A DNA stretch of 64,000 nt from contig MU405297.1 in NCBI GenBank assembly GCA_022836615.1, positions 101,593 to 165,592 of the forward strand. The letters are read 5' to 3'. The notes under the pieces are model-generated. The model made no database searches. It saw only the letters and a program-made list of their open reading frames with translations, and was not told where the DNA came from. Position numbers and translations under genes: made by a program. Source of the DNA: Annulohypoxylon bovei var. microspora. Its lineage: Eukaryota; Ascomycota; Sordariomycetes; Xylariales; Hypoxylaceae. This document shows positions 20,647 through 32,078 of this stretch, piece after piece; the stretch's first letter is position 1; each line of letters begins with the position of its first letter.

Positions 20647-22373
20647 GCTAAGCGATCGTCGGAAGAAGAAAAATGAGAGTATATACGTCTACGACGTTTG
20701 ATGAGCCTAGGTATCGAATAGGGTAGCGTGTTGAAATGAATATGTATATATCAAGCTAGGATATAAATTTTGGCAATAGGGAATATGATGGCAATAGTTA
20801 AAAGATAGGAAATATTTAGTGAATATCGTCAAGACTAAGATCTAAATACCTTAGTGAAACTGAACAGAAATCTTGGCCTTTTTAAGTTTGGTTAGTTGCC
20901 ACCGAATTTAATCTTATCTTGAAGACTTGGAAAGTCCTGTCGAAAGTCTTGTCGCTCTTTCTTCATATGCTCACCAGCAGTGCATAGGTAGGTACTTAAG
21001 GAGGTAAATGTTAGAGTATTCTAGCGGAAACCCTTACCAATACGCATACATATTTGAAGTAGGAAGGTACATATGTATCGAAATATCTGCAATATCTTAC
21101 CAGATTATAGAGTATTTACGTAATGACTGACAGTTTTGAAGCTCCATCTTATAAATGATATCAGCTCTCAGGCTCATAGCCAAGAACTATCTAGTTAGCA
21201 CCAGGTGAAGCAGAACTGGGTGTCATGACCTACATACTTAGACATCCTTCAGACACAACAAAGAAAACACGAGTCGTATGGCAGGCGAATATAAAATAAA
21301 TGTTTGTTCAGGGAACCTAAATCTCGCCTCCTTCGGTGGTACTGCATGGCCGTACCTCCTATTCCGTACACGGATGTAGTGGAACGGCGAATAAGCACTT
21401 AAATCCTTCAGCTATAGGTTACCAGCAATGCTTAAGGCCGGAAAATATGATATGGTGAAGCCTAGGACGCGAAAGGCTGTCACCCAAAGTTGATGACATT
21501 CCAAGCTTGCGCTGGCGTTGAAGGTGGCACTTGAATTCTATTCGTCGGTGACAAGATTCACGATTATTACCTCCGGGATTCTCCACTGCGTCGATCTACC
21601 TCAAATCAAGGTTGTTTGCGGCGTTACCCTCCACTATCCTAGAATATCAGGAATGAGTTGGAGACTAGACGGATCGCACACATTTCCAAAGTATGTTGAC
21701 CGCTCCTATTCTAGTTGTACTGTACTATCCATCGTGTAAGTTAGTAAACTTTCTTCCTAAATGGAATATTCTAAAATGTTGTCTCCGAAGAAGGATGCTA
21801 GAACTGGTCTTGGGATGTCTAGATCAGAACATACGTTCATGTTAATAATAAGTAATCCTGTATGTACGAATAAAATTCATCCTATTAAAAACTACCTAAA
21901 GGAAGAAAAGTTTATAGGATAGCGGAGATGGCCGTCAAATTTAAAGTGTCGGTAACTAAACTGCAGTGTGACGGTGCAGATTCTCAGGGTTCGCTAGGTT
22001 TAGTTGGCAATGACTTGCCTAATTCGTCGCTACATTTAGCTTGACGCGCCTGGAAGTGCAGGAAGCGTCCCTAAATGAACTCAATGAACCCCTCGAAGCC
22101 CCACGTAGAAAAAGCCCTCTAAACTTTACCCCACCAAAAGTTTCTTTCCCTTCTCTGGAAGCTCTAACTCGAAACTTTCCCCCCTCTAGTCCTTTCTCTC
22201 TTCTAATATAAATTGACAAATCTTTCTTCTCTACCTATTTCTATACCGTCGTTCGACACCGAATTCTTCACCCTCTGCAAACCGATTCTTCATACTCGCG
22301 TATCTAACGAAGATACAAGACCGCAAAACCATCGGAATTTCCCCCACTATCAATATCTACAACAGTAGCCAAG
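20647..22373. promoter_or_regulatory. Divergent intergenic region upstream of XPT1-like gene
   Basis: 1.7 kb. The last 300 bp before 22374 are pyrimidine-rich (CT tracts), typical of strong filamentous-fungal promoters and 5' UTRs. The rest is A/T-rich with TAGGTA-type motifs near 20985-21010. A 73-aa ORF at 21518 starts with TTG and is not called. Confidence 0.4.
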
Positions 22374-23253
22374 ATGGTGGAGAAGATCTACGTCACTTAC
22401 AACGATGTAAGCAGATCTTGATCTTTGCTCGTCAACCCATTACCTCACAACTACCCCGCGGTGCCGTTTGCCTGCTGCAAGCCGGCGCAAACAGAGCGAC
22501 GGCTCCGAACGAAGTTGACTCTGTTTCCGTGGTTGATTCTCTAACCAATCTGGCTACCAACAGGTCCACAAGCTGTGCCAGGAGGCAGCGCCCAAGATCC
22601 TGGCCGACTTCCAACCCCAACTCATGATCGCCATCGGAGGTGGTGGTTACGTGCCAGCCCGAATCTTGCGCTCCTTCCTCAAGCAGCCCGGCAGCCCGAA
22701 CATCCCTATACAAGCTATTGGCCTCTCCCTATACGAGCAGCTAAACGTGCCCGACCCCTCCGACGACGGAACCGGTGCCGTAGATCAGATCGGAACTAAG
22801 GTCACCCGAACGCAATGGCTGGACCTAAGCAGCCTCGGAGAGATGCAGAACCTAGTCGGGAAGCGCATTCTAATCGTAGATGAGGTCGACGATACCCGAA
22901 CGACGCTGGAATACGCCGTCAAGGAGCTAGAGAAGGACGTCGAGGAAGCGCGACTAAAGCTTGGTCCTAACGCCGAGAAGACTCAGTTCAGCATTTTCGT
23001 CCTGCATGTAAGTAGACCGGATCCTTCAGGAAATACCGGGAGATTTGCCACGATCGGGGTGTGCTAATGATCCCGACAGAACAAGGATAAGCAGAAGAAG
23101 GGGGTGTTGCCAAATGATATGATGGAGGAATCGCGATACCTGGCAGCGCGAACAATCGGCGACTTATGGATATGTTACCCATGGGAGGCGACAGATATCG
23201 ACGCGCACGACGAGCTAGCCAAGAAGCAACTAAATGGTAATGGCGCCGCCTAG
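22374..23253 (+). CDS. XPT1: Xanthine/hypoxanthine-type purine phosphoribosyltransferase (Xpt1-like)
   Basis: Exons 22374-22406, 22564-23007 and 23080-23253 (all introns phase 0) give 216 aa. The PRPP-binding motif is plain: KRILIVDEVDDTRTTLEYA, with the acidic pair followed by DTRTT. The N-terminal MVEKIYVTYNDVHKLCQEAAPKI and the LMIAIGGGGYVPARILR strand-loop match the yeast Hpt1/Xpt1 type-I phosphoribosyltransferases. Expected reaction: purine base plus PRPP to the nucleotide monophosphate, in the cytosolic purine salvage pathway. Whether xanthine or hypoxanthine/guanine is preferred cannot be decided here. The C terminus (KKQLNGNGAA) is extended slightly. The 157-nt first intron is long for this window. 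The gene converges on the oxidoreductase-like gene 257 bp away. Confidence 0.9.
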
Positions 23254-23510
23254 GCGCAGTGAGTACGTAGGCAGCGATGCGGTTAAGGTCTTTCCTTTTC
23301 GGGTAGGTGGTAGGTAGGATAGACATGGCGTGTTGATAGACAACAAAGGGCATGCTCGATACACATCGAGGAAATAAAAGCCCAAACCGAACACCAAAGA
23401 ATAACGAAATATCGGAACAAATTCCATGTAGTCAACTAGAGTGCGACCCGAGGGGTTGGCGGAAAGCTCTATTTCTCGACAAGGGTATATATGATGTAGC
23501 CATCTTCTCT

Positions 23511-24383
23511 CTAAGCGCCGAAAGTCCCTTCCTTGATATGTTTTTCCTTAAGTTTCTTTTCCTGCTTCATGAACTCCCGAATACCCACTGGGACGTTTTT
23601 GTATAGGTCGTCATCCCAAAAGTCCTTTGCGATTTTAGGTTGACTAGCTACCTTGAAATCTGTCTGCCAGTTCGTCTCGCTCCCACCACCATCGTCATCC
23701 ATAGAGACGACACTAGCGGGGCCAGCCCGTCCTGGCATACGCTCTTCTACACCTTTAACCACATCCGGGACTTTTTCTGGGGTCGGGCCCTTTTGCGCCT
23801 GCAGAGCCTGCTCGGCCCTCGTAGACGCGGCGGCCCACTCCTCCATATCGTCCCGGAAGCGGTCCCAGACGCAGTTCACGCACCCGCTCATGCAGCAGTT
23901 GTCGGGCTCTTCTGGCCGCGGGGGGACTAACACGCCGGCTATTAGCGTACTGCGGTTCCGGATGGCGGCGAGGCGCTCGGCTCGCTCGGCGGGGCCGACG
24001 AGTCGCGAGCCAAAGATTATACGTGCCTTTTCCTGTGCTGTGGCTGGCTTCGCAGATGTTTCAGGTCCGGACGGCGACGCGGAGGCAGTAGAGGCGGCGC
24101 TTTCTCTGGGCTTTCGAATCGGCACCTTCTTGATGGTGGCTCGCGGCGACTTGGGCGACGAGGTAGGGGGTTCCTCGGGCTTGACCTCGGGGATCGGCTG
24201 CGGCTTGTTGAGGATGGCTTCGTAGTAGGGGCCGAGCGGCGCTGCTTGCCCGGGGGAGGCTTCGCCGAGGGTGCCACCGGGGAGTCTTGCGCCGCTCGAG
24301 TAGAAGGCACGAGGGGTTTGGGGTTGTCGCGCGAGCGAACCGAGACGGGAAGCTCGTATTAAGGATCTTGTGTTGAGCGGCAT
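23511..24383 (-). CDS. Oxidoreductase-like (OXLD1-type) mitochondrial protein
   Basis: One exon, 290 aa, ATG at 24383. The N terminus (MPLNTRSLIRASRLGSLARQ) is Arg/Ser-rich, lacks acidic residues and is followed by RAFYSSG, a strong mitochondrial presequence with a plausible cleavage site. The defining block is PPRPEEPDNCCMSGCVNCVW (residues 154-173), with C163, C164, C168 and C171 followed by DRFRDDMEEW. This is the short Cys-rich motif of the oxidoreductase-like family (Pfam Oxidored-like; yeast Ypl107w and animal OXLD1). The middle is a low-complexity Pro/Ser/Lys linker. The biochemical activity of the family is not established. It shares a 693-bp divergent region with the CENP-O-like gene. 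Confidence 0.82.
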   Translation of the reverse strand: MPLNTRSLIRASRLGSLARQPQTPRAFYSSGARLPGGTLGEASPGQAAPLGPYYEAILNKPQPIPEVKPEEPPTSSPKSPRATIKKVPIRKPRESAASTASASPSGPETSAKPATAQEKARIIFGSRLVGPAERAERLAAIRNRSTLIAGVLVPPRPEEPDNCCMSGCVNCVWDRFRDDMEEWAAASTRAEQALQAQKGPTPEKVPDVVKGVEERMPGRAGPASVVSMDDDGGGSETNWQTDFKVASQPKIAKDFWDDDLYKNVPVGIREFMKQEKKLKEKHIKEGTFGA

Positions 24384-25076
24384 TATGAAGACTATGGTGC
24401 GCTTTGGAGCGCGGTATAAAGTAGTTTAGCGGAGGTTGGTTTAGGAGATCTATGTTGGACGATAGGAACAATTGCTGAATTGGAAGAAATTGGAAAGTAA
24501 CGTACGTTTTCCCCCAAAGAAATCCGGCTAGTGCTCGGGGCTTTCACGTCATCGGCAAGTAAGAAAATTGGGGCGAGGGGGCGGACTACAGCAGTTGGGT
24601 TTTCGTCACGTGGTATACATAGTAGATTATGTATCTACGTACCCGTGCATGGATGCGTGGAATTCGAGATGCATGGATGTTGAAGAAAAACAAGCACTGA
24701 TAAGATAAGAAGCCAGCTGCAGTTAGGTACCGGCGCGTCAACATCCACTTGTACATTTTAGACGCGTCTAGTAACTATTTCGGCAACATCTATACCAAAT
24801 TGAAGTGAGCAAAAGGAGGGCATTATTCGGTCAATTGGGTCTCAGTAATAGGACTTGTTTCAAGTTGCCGCTTTTTTGCACTTCATTTCATGTGTATGAC
24901 GCGTTCCGCATCGAATTGGCGGCGGAGTAAGAGAATAATAGGTATTGACAACTAGGAGGCCAAGCCTAGGTTGGGATCGAACGAGATCCGGCTAAACTCG
25001 TTGAACTTATGAAGTCGATATATGACCGAAAACACTATGGTTCGATAAGAGAAGCCAAAGCTATCCAAAATACTCA
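24384..25076. promoter_or_regulatory. Divergent promoter region, oxidoreductase-like / CENP-O-like
   Basis: 693 bp between two divergent ATGs; no coding sequence or RNA gene seen. Confidence 0.45.
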
Positions 25077-27281
25077 ATGGACTCTTCAGCTCCGAAACGA
25101 AGGAAGACGTCGCCCACGACGAGCGTCCCGGTAGGCGGCTCGAACGTGCCGTCAGCCTCAGATGAACCAGCTAGACGACCGGCACGACGACAGAGACCAT
25201 CATTCGCGTCGCCGACGAAAGCTAGCCTTGCGCGATCGAATCCCGACATTCTAGAGCGAAGAAGTGCCTCTAGACCACGGTCTTCACACGATGCGCCCAC
25301 TGCATCAGAACTTGGTAGTCAAATAGGTGACGAGAGCAACGTGTTCTTGCAGAGATGCCCAGAAGGAGATGCCACAGAGACGACCGGTGGCGAGGAGGAA
25401 CACGCGCAGTCTACACCAGCCGACCAACCATGGAGTCCAGTTCGACGCGCTACTGGAGCTATGGCCTCCAAGCCGCGAAGAACCCCAATCAAACAATCGT
25501 CCCGTCCATTACCACAGCCTTCAGCAGGAGAGGAAGAGTTGGTTAACCCATTTAGAGGTCGCGTACTGCGACGTTCTCCGCCTCGCGGGGAACCTGTGCC
25601 AGAAGAACCGGAAGAACCAGAAATACAAGAGGAACCAGAGGAACCGGAGGAACCAGAGGAACAAGAAGGCCTAGAAGAACAAGGCCAACCCGAAGAGCCT
25701 GAAGAAACTGAAGACCAAGAACTCCCGCCCACACCGACACAGAAAGGGATATCCGACCCTGCCTCAGTCACCACCTCACCCATGGGCATTCATAATACGC
25801 CTACAAAACGGCCGAGAAGGAGTAGAGCATTAGCCGAGAGAATTAAGAGTTCTCCAATGAAACAGCCGCCTCTCTTTTCCAAAGAAGCCGTAAAAAAGCC
25901 TACACGCGAAGAGTCTCCATCTCGGGCCGCAGTAAGGTTAAGGGCACTTAGAGAACAACCGCAAAGCCGGAACAAAAGACGAAAATCACATACGGCTCGA
26001 AATGTCGAAGAACCTGACCCATTAGCTGAGAAGAAAACATTACGAGATACGCTGCTAGCTGAAGTTGTCCAACTAAAATCAGATTTAGAACTCGCCACTC
26101 GCGAGAATAATCGCTTACATCAATTGCAACAAACAAGGCGGGATAATTCGGCGGCCAAAGGTCCAGAAGATAAAGATAGTCTGCTAGATATATTACGTCG
26201 ACACGTTTTACCACCTGAAAAGGAGGTAGCTCCCGACCCAACACAAGACTGGCTTGAAGCGGCGTTAAACCCGATTTCATTCCTCCCGTTTAGCAAAGCT
26301 AACTCCTCGCTTCCGACCCTATTTGCTCAACAAGAAAACCCCGAAAAAGAAGAAGAATCAGAAAAACTCCCGGTTTCACACCATCCCATCTCCATGACAG
26401 CGGACGAAGAACTACCTTATCTCCAAGTCTTTACCCCCCTAACCTTCACATCCAGTGTCTCGATAATACCGCGAGACGATCCTACGAATACAGGGCCACC
26501 TTCGCAAAAGCACGTCATATCCGTCTCATCTTCACCACCCGGTTTATTCGCCGCCAACGTCGAAATGACGGTCAACACCAAATCGCTATCCATCTCCGAA
26601 CTAAGCGTCCCCCGCCTTGAGCCCTCCGCAGTCTCCGAACTAGGGCCCTTCATAGAAAAAGTCATCCAAGACGCAGGCACCAGCGCGCTAACGAGGAACG
26701 TCAGCATCATTACCTGGGCCATGGGCGAGTGGCTCCGCGTCGCGACACGGCGAGCCCGGTTCTGGTGCGCCGTCGAGAGGGACCTGGGCAGTAGCGAGGG
26801 CTTGGTTAAATGCGCCGCGGAGATGAGAAAAGACACAAGAAAGAAAGGTCTAGGTCGGCCAACGGCGGCAGATGACAGTGACGATGACGAGGACGGGCTT
26901 GAAGTGGGGGCCAAGAAGGCGCGCTTTTCCAAAGCTGATTTGCTTCCGCAGTTGGGTCGGACGAACCTGGATCTAGAATTGTCGGGCCTTCATGATGCGG
27001 GGGAGGTCCCGAGTCTTCGGATTCAGTGGCGTATCGACTTCGATTGGACGGGCGAGGCGCAGAGCAAGATGGAGCTGTTGCTTGGGGTCCCGGCGAAGTG
27101 TGAGTCAAACAACCCCCCTAGGTAGCACGATACACGAACTAACCTCTTGACAGGGCACGGGCACGACACGAGAGGAAGCCTGACGAGTATACCGGGTATG
27201 TTCGACAAGTTAGTTCAAGAGAACAAGGATCCGATGGAGGCACTCAGGACGGTCGTCGCTTTACTAGTCGGGGAGGGGTGA
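25077..27281 (+). CDS. CENP-O/Mcm21-like kinetochore protein
   Basis: Exons 25077-27099 and 27154-27281 (phase-1 intron, GTGAGT...CAG, with an ACTAAC branch site) give 716 aa. The start region is nuclear-localisation-like (SAPKRRKTSP). A long disordered N-terminal half includes an acidic Glu-Pro repeat at roughly residues 175-220. A heptad-like helix (LRDTLLAEVVQLKSDLELATRENNRLH) follows. The C-terminal part has the pattern expected of the RWD region of CENP-O: LPYLQVFTPLTFTSSVSI, then LGPFIEKVIQDAG, NVSIITWAMGEWLRVATRRARFW and IQWRIDFDWTGEAQSKMELL. The splice adds a conserved-looking tail. CENP-O/Mcm21 belongs to the COMA part of the inner kinetochore. The family assignment rests on these weak blocks and remains moderate. 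Confidence 0.68.
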
Positions 27282-27899
27282 GCGAAGAACGAGGAGTCAC
27301 AAGTCAAAATGGCATGGCATGGCGTTTTTGCGAATTAATCCAGCTATCAAGTCCTGGCGGGCTACGTGTTATGAGCATATGACGGGGCTTCAGGATGGGA
27401 TAAGTAAAGCACTGGACTAAGGATCGAGTCCGGCTTGGCGGATATATGTATACTATGCTCCTCGCTTGGTATTCTGGAATACGTCATGGTTGTTAGGATA
27501 TGGAACCCCATAGCTACACTCTACACCACGCATTGCACTATGCTTAGCTCCCTACCTATATTTAACCATGGAGATCACGTTGATTGAATTCATACCATGG
27601 CGTGGAAAGCACTAGGTTCGAAAAGGCCAGATAGGCCGTGAAGTTGATGTAGACTTTTGTTGATTCTGAGATGTCCTAATGCGAGGTAGTCACAGGTGCC
27701 AGAGACGAATTACTGAATTCCCAATAAAGTGAATCGAGTCTTCATACGTGCGTATGTCCAGGCAACCTCCCTCTCAGTAGGTACTTGTAAGAACTCTCGT
27801 CGAGTAGTAGCATAGCATGGCATCGCAGCATAAACCGCCTCATTCCTCAACCAACCGCATTAGCCACCCCTACGCAAATCCCTCCCACGCGCGATCCGA
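27282..27899. other. Convergent 3' intergenic region
   Basis: About 620 bp between the CENP-O-like stop and the DPM3 stop. No gene recognised. Confidence 0.4.
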
Positions 27900-28391
27900 T
27901 TAATCCACATCGACTCCCAAGCGGCGGAGGTCGATCTTGGCCAGCTCGATCTCGGCCGTCAGCTCCTTGTGGGCTTCGGGCACGTCGTGGAAGGTCATGA
28001 CGTTCCAGCCCAGGCGGGAGAGCAGGTACGCGCCGAAGGTGACGAGGGCCCAGAAGGGGAGCTGTGGGTTTGGCTTATGTTAGTTTTGTGCTTTTCTATT
28101 TTTGGATTTCTTTATTTCTTCATATGGGGTATAGTATTCGAAGCTAAATTGGGTTGGATATGTAATTGGTAATTGAAAGGAGAGGGTGCTTCGACTTACA
28201 ACAGGGACGATCTCGGTCTGCACTATCTCGGGGAGAGGCACGAGCTGCAGGTACAGGGAGAGGTAGAGCTACAATGATATGTTAGTAAGTGCGATAATAG
28301 AGTCAATTGGGGTATAAGAGGGGATAGTCTCAGATCGACGTACGGAGGTGACGAGGAGACCGATGGAGATGGTTTGCTGTGCGCGCGTCAT
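27900..28391 (-). CDS. DPM3: Dolichol-phosphate mannosyltransferase subunit 3
   Basis: Too finely split for single-frame ORF detection. Exons 28391-28344, 28268-28200 and 28061-27900 (all introns phase 0) give 92 aa, the usual DPM3 length. The N terminus MTRAQQTISIGLLVTS plus LYLSLYLQLVPLP forms one membrane hairpin segment, and LPFWALVTFGAYLLSRLGW the second. The cytosolic tail reads NVMTFHDVPEAHKELTAEIELAKIDLRR, with the FHDVPEA-x-KEL-x-EI-x-EAK-type motif that binds the catalytic subunit DPM1. The protein sits in the ER membrane, tethers DPM1, and so supports dolichol-phosphate-mannose synthesis for N-glycosylation, O-mannosylation and GPI anchors. The GPI proteins in this window would depend on that pathway, but nothing suggests linkage. 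A plus-strand ORF at 27969-28172 is a shadow. Confidence 0.92.
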
Positions 28392-29295
28392 GTTGGCTGC
28401 GGTGTGCTTCTTCTGCAAATGACTAGATTGAAGGTGTGGTAGGTTCGGGTTCCCTTCTCGTCGAAGGATTGATCGATGTTGTGTTGGGTACCTAAGGTAG
28501 GTGTAGGCAGGTTACTAAAGGAGTGACTCGAAAAAAGTGTAGGCGTTGTACAACTTTGCGGTCTTGTCGAGGCCAGTTTTTTAATAAAGTCAATTTACCA
28601 TTGCGCGCGACGCGGCGGACACTTTGTCATCGTTTAAAACCATGTATTTGTCTTAACGGGTTATGCATATATGCATTTATATGTATCTATAGGTAGTCAA
28701 TAACGCTAATAAATGAATTTCACATAATTCAGGGGTAACGACCAATACAACCCCCCAATCCTATATTCACTTCGATTCACATCCAGTTCACCTTGTTAGA
28801 AATTTCACACCTTCATAATCTATAAAGAAGCCCGGGAAAGGCCGATAGGTGCCTGTTTACCAACATATAACCACTTCTATAGACAAACAACTCAAGGTAT
28901 GTTTCGGAGTCACCTGCATTTCCTATTGGTGGCCTCGCCTGCAACATCTGCAATGTTCAGCTATGCCTATTCTAGATGAAAACATATGCATCTCAAATAC
29001 GCCTACGCACAGAGACACACAGTGATTCCAGTTGGTTCTAATTCCAGCCAGCTTGCATGTAGTACAATAGATGCCCCATATGTTCGTCCCAGCCAGCCAG
29101 CCTGCCGCTCACACGTCACTAAGGTTCACGATTTGTAGTCGTAGTATCAACTTCGTCTTACATATCACACACAAATACTCGCCTTAGTGATAATTAAAAC
29201 TAGTCTAACTATCCGTGCCTCTTACTATTATTTCTTCGGAGCTCCTACCACAACATCAACCTCAACTCTTCTTACCTAATACCTAACATCCGGCA
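28392..29295. promoter_or_regulatory. Divergent intergenic region, DPM3 / Pro-His-Tyr-rich protein
   Basis: About 900 bp without coding signal. The last 100 bp before 29296 are pyrimidine-rich, as in a fungal 5' UTR. Confidence 0.4.
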
Positions 29296-29673
29296 ATGTA
29301 TCAGTACCCACCCTTCTATCCCGGCAACAATGGCTATTATTACCCTCCTATACAACCGCCTCTAGCTTACGTATTGGCCAATCACTTCGGTCCACACGGG
29401 AATGGTCCAGTTTCCGTGCTGGGCATGCACTTCTTGAGCGTTGCTGCCCCTAATCTCAGGCCCCAACCACCCTACAATATGCCGCCGCCGCAATATATAC
29501 CATATATCTACCAACCACCGCCGCCACCGCCGCCACCGCTAATGCCGCACCGCCACGGCCACGGCCCTCATGTTCACATAAACCCGTACCGGCACGAATG
29601 CTGCGGTGGTTACTGTACGCCCGGTTACCCCCGCGGGCAGAAACATCATGGACCAAGATCCGCCGGGTTTTGA
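29296..29673 (+). CDS. Small Pro/Tyr/His-rich protein, unknown function
   Basis: One exon, 125 aa, true ATG. Composition is extreme: Tyr/Pro blocks (MYQYPPFYPG, GYYYPPIQPP), a run of eight prolines, a His-rich segment (HRHGHGPHVHINPYRHE) and a CCGGYC motif. There is no signal peptide or membrane segment. It resembles low-complexity proline/tyrosine-rich proteins that form adhesive or phase-separating assemblies, and the His and Cys clusters could bind metal. A pyrimidine-rich leader ending in GGCAATG supports it being expressed. No family recognised; a chance ORF in low-complexity DNA cannot be excluded. Confidence 0.5.
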   Translation: MYQYPPFYPGNNGYYYPPIQPPLAYVLANHFGPHGNGPVSVLGMHFLSVAAPNLRPQPPYNMPPPQYIPYIYQPPPPPPPPLMPHRHGHGPHVHINPYRHECCGGYCTPGYPRGQKHHGPRSAGF

Positions 29674-31390
29674 AGTATGGAAGGTTTAGGGACGGCCTTT
29701 CTTTTCTTTTTTGGAGGTATCACTCGCTCAAAATCATGGAAAAGGATAGCAGCTATCCGGTGTGACAGGCTATAGCCAGGTGCGCATTGAATTGGACGAA
29801 GTTGGGAAAAGGGGAGGATGACTGACGAATTACGATAAATCATAATAATAGTCATAAAACATTTTTGGAAATGAGAACCGAACTATGTGCCATATATCTT
29901 ATGCTCTTATGATCGTAGCTGAAGGCCTAAGTCTTGTTGAGGATAAAATACACCGGCAAGGACACAAAAGCCACTCATACATACCTATTGTAGTTAACAT
30001 ATGGTATTATAAACGACCGTAACTGCTAAAATTACCAGCTCATTCTCTCAAAATAACCAATACATTATGCCTAAATGATCACATACCTGTATTGATATCG
30101 CTATTTTACCCATTTTTCTCTTTTATCAAGTAAAGGAGGAAGTCTTATATATAAGCACCTATAAAAAAGTAGGTATAATAAATGTTCATATTAACTATAC
30201 AACTATTCAACTAAAATATATAGCTCTATATCCCTTATTATATAGGTAAATTTCTAACTTTAACGTTCCTCAATCGACGCGGACAAGATATTAAACATGG
30301 GCTATGAATATCACGTTGGTTCATACACCCTTGTGTGTCGATATCGAGTTCGAAATTTATTTGTCGATATACTACTATAAATCTCCCCAATTACTTCACT
30401 TTAACCTTAAGTAGATACATATCAAGATATTTAATAACAATTTCTTAAGCTAGTTGGAAAATCTGAGATATGTCACTGTTAGGCCATAGATAATACTTCG
30501 ACAAGGGGCCTAGTGACCCTGAAGACAGCTGATTCATTCATGGCAACTCCTTCATATCGGGAACAACTAGTCTCCAAAGGGTGAAACATGTCGTCGTAGT
30601 TTACTAAGCCAAGGGTTATGCTGGTATTAAATCTTAAGAATTCGACCCGACTCTACTCAGGGGTCGCGGCTACAAAGGTGGAAGATAGTTAGAAATGGAA
30701 ATAGGGGTAACGTGGCCGAGGATAAAAATAGCAAAATTTAGCAGCACAAGTAGAGAGAATAATAAATCGATAGATATAAGAGAAAGGGATGGAAATGAAG
30801 TTAAGGTCATCGTGGAGAAGTACCGTGGACTTAAGCGAGCAACGGGTTTAAACTGCACCTATGATATGACTTAAGGATTGGAATTAACTGATATAGCTAA
30901 GATAGTTACACGTTTTTAATCATTCTATGTTCGCTGCGCAAAATCTATTTTGGGGACTAGAATTCAAGTCCGATGATACCTACGTTCGAACTTTTTGCCC
31001 ATTAACTGACAAACGGTGGAAATGAAGAAAGCGGCACAACTGAGTGCCTAATTGACTTGTCAACTTCAACCCCGTCCATCATCAACCACTCTATACGTCT
31101 TATAAGTACTTGGTCGAATACCTTAGCGAGCATTATTTCCACCTGAAACATTGCAAAGCACCCGCATTAATATAACCAACACGAAAAGAATTTCGTTAAC
31201 TCAAGACTTGATTAGGTATATCCGACATCAGTGCCGTCCCTATTACACTAAGATACCGTAAAAATATCGCGCCGAAGACATTAAAAGCACCAGGCGAGAG
31301 CGAAGCTCGGAGCTAAGTATACATGAAGCCCCCGAAGAGCCAACTCTGTCCACCCATTTTCATCCGTTTTTATATCTCGGCGAGGTATCC
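29674..31390. other. Convergent intergenic region of 1.7 kb
   Basis: A/T-rich, especially 30000-30300. A minus-strand ORF at 30670-30858 has no supporting pattern. No repeat with recognisable ends. Confidence 0.35.
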
Positions 31391-32078
31391 TTAGAGGAAG
31401 CCGACAGTCAGCATAAAGGCAATCCCCAGCAATCCCACGACGTTCTGCATGATCATGTCGTATCTCAATATAGAAGACTCGCTGACTGGTACCTGAGTCG
31501 GGGACACGCTCGCCGCCGCCGCAGAGGAGCTACCTTGGACAGGAGTGATGCTATGGGAGCTCGGGGTGACGAAGGGTGTGACTGTAACTATCATACCAAA
31601 TGTTAGATCCACAGTTGATTCTGAGGCAAACGGGCCTCGTCAAGTTACCTGTCGCAGTAGAGCAAGGAATCTTCGTGGTGTTCGCGGGAGGCGTGGAGGA
31701 GTTGGCCATAGGGTAGGGATAGCCACCGGTTCCCACGGCGGAGTATGAGTGATTCATGCTCAGACTGGTATAATTGATACCGGGCGCAATCGTGGTCAGA
31801 CCGATGGGAGCGGTACCCGAGGCACCAGTCACATTAGCCACGGTAACGGAAATGGTAGACTGGAGCGTGCTAGTAAGTGTAGTAGTGCCGGGGAGCGTCG
31901 TGTCTGGGAGCTCGAATGGGGTAAATGTGATGCCGCATTGAGCCAGGTATTTGGTGACCGTCTCAGTCACGCTCTTGGTGGTGGTGGTCGCATCTAAGAG
32001 ATCGCCTCCTAGATAATCCTGCGCAACCGCGGGGGATGCCAGCAGGCAAACGAGCGAAAGCAGCCAGTATATGGCCAT
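31391..32078 (-). CDS. GPI-anchored Ser/Thr-rich cell-wall or surface protein
   Basis: Exons 32078-31649 and 31587-31391 across a 61-nt phase-1 intron give 208 aa. The start chosen, MAIYWLLSLVCLLASPAVAQD, is a textbook signal peptide; an in-frame extension to 32153 would hide it. The mature part is Thr/Ser-rich with several N-glycosylation sequons (NVT, NYT, NHS, NSS, NTT) and a few cysteines (QCGITFTPF, IPCSTATVTVTPF). The C-terminal segment MIMQNVVGLLGIAFMLTVGFL after a polar serine stretch is a GPI-attachment tail. It is probably linked to the plasma membrane or wall glucan. No enzymatic motif visible. Confidence 0.82.

Noticed and set aside
24977..25060. Possible tRNA-like string around TCGAAC at 24978
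   Set aside because: No pairing acceptor, D or anticodon arms could be built around it.
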